Source: Pigmentiphaga humi
Lineage (GTDB): Bacteria; Pseudomonadota; Gammaproteobacteria; Burkholderiales; Burkholderiaceae_B
Direction of reading: 5' to 3'
Length of the DNA stretch: 64,000 bases
Assembly (NCBI RefSeq): GCF_900606115.1
Contig: NZ_UWPJ01000039.1
Coordinates: 62,001-126,000 of the forward strand
Every line of letters begins with the position of its first letter. Positions within the stretch are counted from its first letter, which is position 1. Positions 59,706 to 64,000 of this stretch are shown here, one piece after another. Position numbers and translations under genes: made by a program. The notes below the pieces were generated by a model. That model ran no database searches, was not told where the DNA came from, and saw only the letters and a program-made list of their open reading frames with translations.

Positions 59706-61376
59706 TCAGGACGCGGCGGCCGCTCGCGCCGTTTCCTGGCCGCCGGCGGCTGCCGGATCGCCATGGCCGGTCGCGATGGAGGCCACCCGGGCGGGATCGT
59801 CGGGCGGCGCGTTGCCCCGCCAGGCCACGTGCAGATCCGGCCGCAGCAGCAACAGCGTGTGGCCGTAGATGCGCAGCGGCGCCTCGTCCTCGAACTCGTG
59901 CACCGCCAGCGGCGCGCCGAAGCCGCGCAGCGCCTCTTCCAGCGCGCGGGTGTCGTGGCTGCCCTTGGGGCCCAGCTTGATCAGGTTGTAGCCCTGCGCC
60001 ATGTGGTCCTGGAGCGCGCTGCCGTCTTCCAGCCAGACGTGGGGAATGCGTGCGCCGGGCCACGTGGTGGGCGTGTAGGCGCGGCTGTCGGGATCGGGAC
60101 CCTCGCCGGGTTCCTGGCAGATGATGGTGGTATCGATGTAGCGATAGCCCATCTCGATGCCGAGGATCTCATTGGTCTTGCGCTGCTCGATGTCGGCGAT
60201 GCGCGCCACCTCGGCCCGCGTCGCGCGGCCTTCGGGCGTGTCGTCGTTGATGTCCGGCTTGTAGGCGCCGCGCCAGTCGACCCGGCCTTCGGCGGCGTTG
60301 GTCGAGGCCTGCACGTTGCGGCGGTCGATCTGCAGGCGTTCGGTCAGGTAGGACTGCAGCAGCTCCGGGCCGCCCCAGCCGCGCAGCGTGCCGGCCAGCT
60401 TCCATGCCAGGTCGATCACGTCGCCCACGGCGGTATTCATGCCCAGCCCGCCGGTCGGGATCACCAGGTGCGCGGCATCGCCGGCGATGAAGACACGGCC
60501 GCGTCCCAGGCTGTCGACGCACAGCAGATGCTGGTACCACTCGCCGGTATAGAGCGTCTCGAATTCGAAGTCGAGGTCGTGGCCCACCGAACGGCGGAAT
60601 TTCTCCTCCACGTCCTCGCCTTCGCGGTACATGGTATTCATGCGGAAATGGCGGGTGGAGTCCTGCACCGTGATAGAGGTGAAGTCGGAATCGCCGATGA
60701 TGTGGTAGTGGCGTCCCTTGCCTACGGGGATGCGCTCGAACAGGTCGTCCGCGCGGAACAGCGCCGCGCGCATGTGGCGGATCCGGCCGCGCCCCGAGAG
60801 CTGGATGCCCAGCGCCTTGCGCACCGGGCTCGAGCCGCCGTCGCAGCCCACCATGTAGGCTGCGCGTACGGTTTCAATGCTGCCGTCCGGGCAGCGGATG
60901 CGCGCGGTCACGCCGGCCGCGTCCTGCTCGAAGTCGAGCATCTCGTGGCCGAAGCGCACGTCTACGTCGGGGGTGGCTTCGGCTTGCGCGCGCAGCAGCG
61001 GATCCAGCGTGTACTGCGAGATCAACTGGTACGGCTCGAGCGGCCGGGTGCCGTCGTTGTGGGCTCGGATGTCGGCCTGCAGTTCGGCCACCGAGGCATA
61101 GGGCAAATGCAGCACCGCGGGCGCCGTCATGCTGGTGACGATGAATACGTCCATCGGGCAGTCCCGGGGGAAGCCGGCGTCGCGGATGCGCTCGGACAGC
61201 CCCAGGCGGCGGAAGATCTCCATGGTGCGGGCGTTGGCGCGCTCCAGCTTGGGGTGGATGCCGTGCTTCTCCAGTTTTTCCACCAGCATGACGCGGATGC
61301 CGCGCTGGCCCAGGTCGATGGCCAGGGTCTGGCCCGCCGGGCCGGCGCCGACCACCAGGACTTCGGTTTCGATCAT
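59706..61376 (-). CDS. FAD-dependent aromatic hydroxylase (MhpA/PheA type)
   Basis: Class A flavoprotein monooxygenase of 556 residues. Motifs: the dinucleotide fold 'VLVVGAGPAGQTLAIDLGQRG' region at 5-25, 'VGCDGGSSPVRKALG' near 165 and 'FIAGDAAHLVIPTGGLGMNT' near 285, followed by a C-terminal thioredoxin-like domain typical of phenol and 3-(3-hydroxyphenyl)propionate hydroxylases. It should hydroxylate a phenolic substrate ortho to an existing hydroxyl. I prefer the ATG at 61376, which follows GGAAAAGGAAAG; an in-frame ATG at 61394 overlaps the upstream stop codon. It is the second gene of the minus-strand operon. Confidence 0.88.
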   Translation of the reverse strand: MIETEVLVVGAGPAGQTLAIDLGQRGIRVMLVEKLEKHGIHPKLERANARTMEIFRRLGLSERIRDAGFPRDCPMDVFIVTSMTAPAVLHLPYASVAELQADIRAHNDGTRPLEPYQLISQYTLDPLLRAQAEATPDVDVRFGHEMLDFEQDAAGVTARIRCPDGSIETVRAAYMVGCDGGSSPVRKALGIQLSGRGRIRHMRAALFRADDLFERIPVGKGRHYHIIGDSDFTSITVQDSTRHFRMNTMYREGEDVEEKFRRSVGHDLDFEFETLYTGEWYQHLLCVDSLGRGRVFIAGDAAHLVIPTGGLGMNTAVGDVIDLAWKLAGTLRGWGGPELLQSYLTERLQIDRRNVQASTNAAEGRVDWRGAYKPDINDDTPEGRATRAEVARIADIEQRKTNEILGIEMGYRYIDTTIICQEPGEGPDPDSRAYTPTTWPGARIPHVWLEDGSALQDHMAQGYNLIKLGPKGSHDTRALEEALRGFGAPLAVHEFEDEAPLRIYGHTLLLLRPDLHVAWRGNAPPDDPARVASIATGHGDPAAAGGQETARAAAAS

Positions 61377-61390
61377 CTTTCCTTTTCCTT

Positions 61391-62356
61391 TCATTGCTCG
61401 GTAATGCCGGCCTTCTCGACCACGTCCTTCCAGCGGGCGATGTCGCTGGCAAGCAGCGAGCCCAGTTCGGCCGGCCCGCCCAGCTTGGTATTGGGCGCCA
61501 CCTCCTGGCGCTGCAATTCTTCCTGGAACGTCTTGTCCGCCATGACGGAGCGGATGTCGCGGTCGAGTCTGTCCACCACGGCCTGCGGCGTGTTCTTGGG
61601 CACGAAAATGCCTATCCAGCTGCTGGCGTGGACGTCGGCGATGCCCGCCTCCTTGAAGGTGGGCGCGTCCGGCGCCTGCGGCGTGCGTTCGTCGCCAGCG
61701 GTGGCGAGGATCTTGATCTTCTTGGCGTTGACCAGGGACATCACCGAATTCAGCGGGAAGAAGCCCACCTGGGCGCGGCCGCCGGCAATGTCGACGGTGG
61801 CGCCGGCCGTGGCCTTGTAAGGCACATGAGCGATGTCGGTCTTGGTAATGAGCTTGAACAGTTCGGTGTAGAGGTGATGCGGTGTGCCCACGCCCGGAGT
61901 CGCGTAGTTGATCTGGCCGGGCTTGCTCTGCGCCAGCGCAACCAGTTCCTTGACGTTGGAGACAGGCAGGTCGGCGTTGACCACCAGTGCCGTTACGGTG
62001 CGTCCCATCAGGGCGACCGGCGCGAAATCGCCGGGAGTCCAGGGCAGGTTCTTATTGATCGCGCCCAACATGCTGATGGTGTTGGTCACGATCAGGATGG
62101 TGTTGCCGTCGGGGGCGGCCTTGCCTGCATAGCCGATGCCGATCGAGCCGCTGGCGCCGGTCTTGTTGTCAACCACCACGGAATTGTTCCACTTGCCCGA
62201 CAGCCGGGTGGAAAGGGCCCGCGCGACGATGTCCGACGAGGTGCCCGCAGAGGTGGGGACCACCATGGTGACGACGGGGGCGGGGAAGGCCTGGGGCTGT
62301 GCGTGGGCCGGCGCGGCGGCCACGGCGGCGGCCATGGCGAATAGGGCGTGTCTCAA
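61391..62356 (-). CDS. Tripartite tricarboxylate transporter substrate-binding protein (Bug/TctC family)
   Basis: Periplasmic binding protein of 321 residues with a signal peptide cut after 'APAHA' (about residue 19). 'VVTMVVPTSAGTSSDIVARAL', 'VVDNKTGASGSIGIGYAGKAAPDG', 'PGQINYATPGVGTPHHLYTELFK' in part, and 'VPYKATAGATVDIAGGRAQVG' are typical. Bordetella encodes very large numbers of such Bug proteins, most without their own membrane subunits, as here. As the first gene of the operon it probably captures the aromatic or carboxylic substrate of the downstream enzymes. Confidence 0.92.
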   Translation of the reverse strand: MRHALFAMAAAVAAAPAHAQPQAFPAPVVTMVVPTSAGTSSDIVARALSTRLSGKWNNSVVVDNKTGASGSIGIGYAGKAAPDGNTILIVTNTISMLGAINKNLPWTPGDFAPVALMGRTVTALVVNADLPVSNVKELVALAQSKPGQINYATPGVGTPHHLYTELFKLITKTDIAHVPYKATAGATVDIAGGRAQVGFFPLNSVMSLVNAKKIKILATAGDERTPQAPDAPTFKEAGIADVHASSWIGIFVPKNTPQAVVDRLDRDIRSVMADKTFQEELQRQEVAPNTKLGGPAELGSLLASDIARWKDVVEKAGITEQ

Positions 62357-62512
62357 TGTTGTCTCCTGTGTATGGCGAATCCCGGTCGATGCGGAACTGC
62401 TGTGCCCAGCCGCATGCGGCGAGGCGCTTGGCGTTCCTGGACAAGGCGAGGTGAGGCGCCTGCCTTAGGGCGGACGACGCTGTGTCCAGGATGGCGGCCA
62501 TCCTATCACGAG

Positions 62513-62524
62513 ATTTACGTAAAT
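62513..62524. promoter_or_regulatory. Operator-like palindrome O1
   Basis: Perfect 12-bp palindrome ATTTACGTAAAT in an AT-rich island within a GC-rich window, 157 bp upstream of the minus-strand operon start. A 10-of-12 match lies at 62550-62561. Probably bound by the adjacent GntR-family regulator. Confidence 0.65.
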
Positions 62525-62549
62525 ATATAAAAATTTCGGAATTAATGGT

Positions 62550-62561
62550 TTTTACGAAAAT
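62550..62561. promoter_or_regulatory. Operator-like site O2
   Basis: TTTTACGAAAAT, differing from O1 at two of 12 positions, with centres 37 bp apart. It lies just upstream of the -10 box of the regulator gene, so binding would block its promoter. Confidence 0.6.
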
Positions 62562-62563
62562 CT

Positions 62564-62572
62564 TGCTAGAAT
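62564..62572 (+). promoter_or_regulatory. Extended -10 promoter of the GntR regulator gene
   Basis: TGC-TAGAAT (62564-62572) is an extended -10 element; no good -35 is seen. The start codon lies 24 bp downstream, and O2 overlaps the spacer region. The rest of the 240-bp divergent gap holds no gene. Confidence 0.55.
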
Positions 62573-62596
62573 GCTCGAAAAATCCAGGTAGCCATC

Positions 62597-63259
62597 GTGA
62601 GTACAAAAACCGTCGCCACCCAACTGGTGCCCCAACTGCGGGATCTCATCGCCAACGGCAGCTTCGCCCCCAATACCAAGCTCAAGCTGCAGGAGCTGGG
62701 ACAGGCCTTTGGCGTCAGCCTTTCTTCGGTGCGCGAGGCGCTGCTGGTGCTGAGCTCGCAGGGTTTCGTCGTGGGGGAGGACCAGCGCGGCTTTCGCGTG
62801 GTCGAGACCTCCGCCGCCAACCTGGCCGAAGTCACCGCGCTGCGGACCCAGTTCGAGCCCTATGCATTGCGCATCGCCATCGAGCGCCAGGACCGGGCGT
62901 GGGAAGAAAAGCTGGTGGGCATCTTCTACCGTCTGTCGCGGATCGAGAAAGAAGACGGCTATGTGCCGTTCCTGGACGAATGGGAACGGGCCCACCGCGA
63001 ATTCCACTTGTGCATGATCGGCGGCTGTCAGATGCCGCTGCTGCTGCAGTTCTGCAGCAACCTGCACGACATGAGCGACCGCTACCGCCGCATTTATCTC
63101 TCGCATGACATGCCGCCGCAGCGGGACGTGGCGGCCGAGCATGCAGCCATCATCGATGCCATTCTGAAGCGCGACGCCGACACCGCCTGCGAATTGCTGC
63201 GCACGCACAGCGAACGCACCGGCACTGCGGCGCTCGAGCGCCTGCGGGCATTGACCTAG
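62597..63259 (+). CDS. GntR-family transcriptional regulator, FCD (FadR-like) subgroup
   Basis: A 220-residue DNA-binding regulator: winged helix at about 8-72 ('QLRDLIANGSFAPNTKLKLQEL', 'FGVSLSSVREALLVLSSQGFV') and an all-helical FCD ligand-binding domain at about 80-210 ('LRTQFEPYALRIAIERQD', 'EWERAHREFHLCMIGGC', 'EHAAIIDAILKRDADTACELLRTH') with His/Asp/Glu positions for a metal that usually coordinates a carboxylate ligand. The GTG at 62597 is the start. Divergent from the catabolic operon and followed by the hydrolase gene, it is the likely local repressor, relieved by the substrate or an intermediate. Confidence 0.92.
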   Translation: MSTKTVATQLVPQLRDLIANGSFAPNTKLKLQELGQAFGVSLSSVREALLVLSSQGFVVGEDQRGFRVVETSAANLAEVTALRTQFEPYALRIAIERQDRAWEEKLVGIFYRLSRIEKEDGYVPFLDEWERAHREFHLCMIGGCQMPLLLQFCSNLHDMSDRYRRIYLSHDMPPQRDVAAEHAAIIDAILKRDADTACELLRTHSERTGTAALERLRALT

Positions 63260-63302
63260 GAACACAGCCATCCAACACCCGGGCCGGAGGTCCGCAACGA
63301 CG

Positions 63303-64000
63303 ATGAATACAACGGAGACATCCTCCTCGCCGGAGCTGGGCAAGAGCCTTGCGCTGCCCGGCCTGCGAGTCAATTATCACGACCGCGGCGAGGGCCGGCC
63401 CCTGCTGCTGGTGCATGGGTCGGGCCCGGGCGTATCGGCCTGGGCCAACTGGCGCGGCGTCATCGACGAACTGTCCTGCCATCACCGCGTGATCGCGCCT
63501 GACATGGCGGGGTTCGGCTATACCGCTTTCGATCCGGGCACCTCTTTCGATATCGACCATTGGGTCGGACAGGTGATCGGCGTCTTGGACGCCCTGGAAC
63601 TGGAGCAGGTCGACCTGCTGGGCAATTCCTTCGGCGGCGGCATCGCGCTGCACGTCGCGCGCCGCCACCCGGAGCGCGTCCGCCGGCTGGTCCTGATGGG
63701 AGCGGTCAGCGTGTCCTTCCCGCTTACCGAAGGCCTGGACATGGTCTGGGGCTACACCCCCTCGATCGACAACATGCGCCGCCTGATGGGCGTCTTTGCG
63801 TGGGACCAGAGCCTGACCACAGAAAGCCTGGTGCGCCTGCGCTACGAGGCCAGCATCCAGCGCGGCATGGACAAAGTCTACGAGTCGCTGTTTCCCGCCC
63901 CGCGGCAGCGCTGGGTCGACATGCTCGCCCAGCCGGAGGAGGAACTGGCCCGCATCGACAATCCCACGCTGATTCTGCACGGCCGCGACGACAAGGTGAT
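63303..64000 (+). CDS. Meta-cleavage-product-type alpha/beta hydrolase, 3' end cut by window edge
   Basis: Partial gene, first 232 codons, running off the right edge. It resembles C-C bond hydrolases of the DmpD/XylF/MhpC group: 'LLLVHGSGPGVSAWANWRGV' near residue 34 (oxyanion segment), the nucleophile elbow 'LLGNSFGGGIALHVA' with Ser109, and 'NPTLILHGRDDKV' at the end, which carries the expected acid. The catalytic histidine lies beyond the window. The start is the ATG at 63303, 43 bp after the GntR gene. Such enzymes cut the ring-fission product of extradiol cleavage, fitting the dioxygenase in the divergent operon. Confidence 0.88.
   Translation, partial: MNTTETSSSPELGKSLALPGLRVNYHDRGEGRPLLLVHGSGPGVSAWANWRGVIDELSCHHRVIAPDMAGFGYTAFDPGTSFDIDHWVGQVIGVLDALELEQVDLLGNSFGGGIALHVARRHPERVRRLVLMGAVSVSFPLTEGLDMVWGYTPSIDNMRRLMGVFAWDQSLTTESLVRLRYEASIQRGMDKVYESLFPAPRQRWVDMLAQPEEELARIDNPTLILHGRDDKV

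Noticed and set aside
58248-61820. 1190-codon plus-strand open frame over the catabolic operon
   Set aside because: Overlaps several well-recognised minus-strand enzymes; its composition (His, Gln, Val, Gly-rich) is typical of antisense shadows.

Overview
This is a GC-rich, gene-dense stretch of a betaproteobacterial chromosome, almost certainly from Bordetella or a close Alcaligenaceae relative. The grounds are the protein sequences, the risA-risS two-component pair, a Bug/TctC-type solute-binding protein, and the order rpsB-tsf-pyrH-frr-uppS-cdsA-dxr-rseP-bamA-skp-lpxD-fabZ-lpxA-lpxB-rnhB. risS is an uninterrupted reading frame. From established knowledge risS is frameshifted in B. pertussis, so this is probably another member of the genus. 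I see no rRNA, tRNA, CRISPR array, insertion sequence or prophage gene.

Layout. 0-8 kb: a partial RpfE-type gene faces lolC-lolD (lipoprotein export), a TatD-type nuclease, comEC (DNA uptake), an alpha/beta hydrolase and a RidA protein. 8-20.3 kb: MtfA-type peptidase and relA (stringent response), a secreted M28 peptidase lipoprotein, an AhpC-like protein with unusual cysteines, risS-risA, tsaB-rimI-uracil-DNA glycosylase, lplT and queF. 20.4-28.9 kb: smc-zipA-ligA (chromosome, division, ligase), a methylthioinosine phosphorylase and a glutathione transferase. 28.9-35.1 kb, minus strand: glgP, glnD, map. 35.5-51.5 kb: a long plus-strand housekeeping run covering translation (rpsB, tsf, frr), UMP kinase, isoprenoid and phospholipid precursors (uppS, cdsA, dxr), outer-membrane assembly (rseP, bamA, skp) and lipid A synthesis (lpxD, fabZ, lpxA, lpxB), ending in rnhB and an RNA methyltransferase. 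51.5-57.2 kb: a VOC protein, the divergent ppsR/ppsA regulator-enzyme pair, and an NfeD/SPFH membrane pair.

57.2-64 kb is the most accessory-looking part: a catabolic cluster with an ACMSD-type amidohydrolase, a RidA-type deaminase, a class III extradiol dioxygenase, an FAD aromatic hydroxylase and a TctC-type binding protein on the minus strand. A GntR/FCD regulator and a meta-cleavage hydrolase (cut by the window end) are divergent on the plus strand. Two near-identical palindromes in the divergent promoter look like operators. The gene set suggests hydroxylation, ring cleavage, deamination/decarboxylation and hydrolysis of an aromatic acid, perhaps nitrogen-bearing; the substrate cannot be read from sequence.

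Non-coding features of interest are a dispersed family of about 85-bp multi-hairpin repeats that sit just after stop codons or directly against promoter -10 boxes, a 21-bp-stem hairpin between map and rpsB, an intrinsic terminator inside the rpsB-tsf operon, and a hairpin plus T-run in the queF leader. Most long antisense open frames are GC-driven shadows and were left out.
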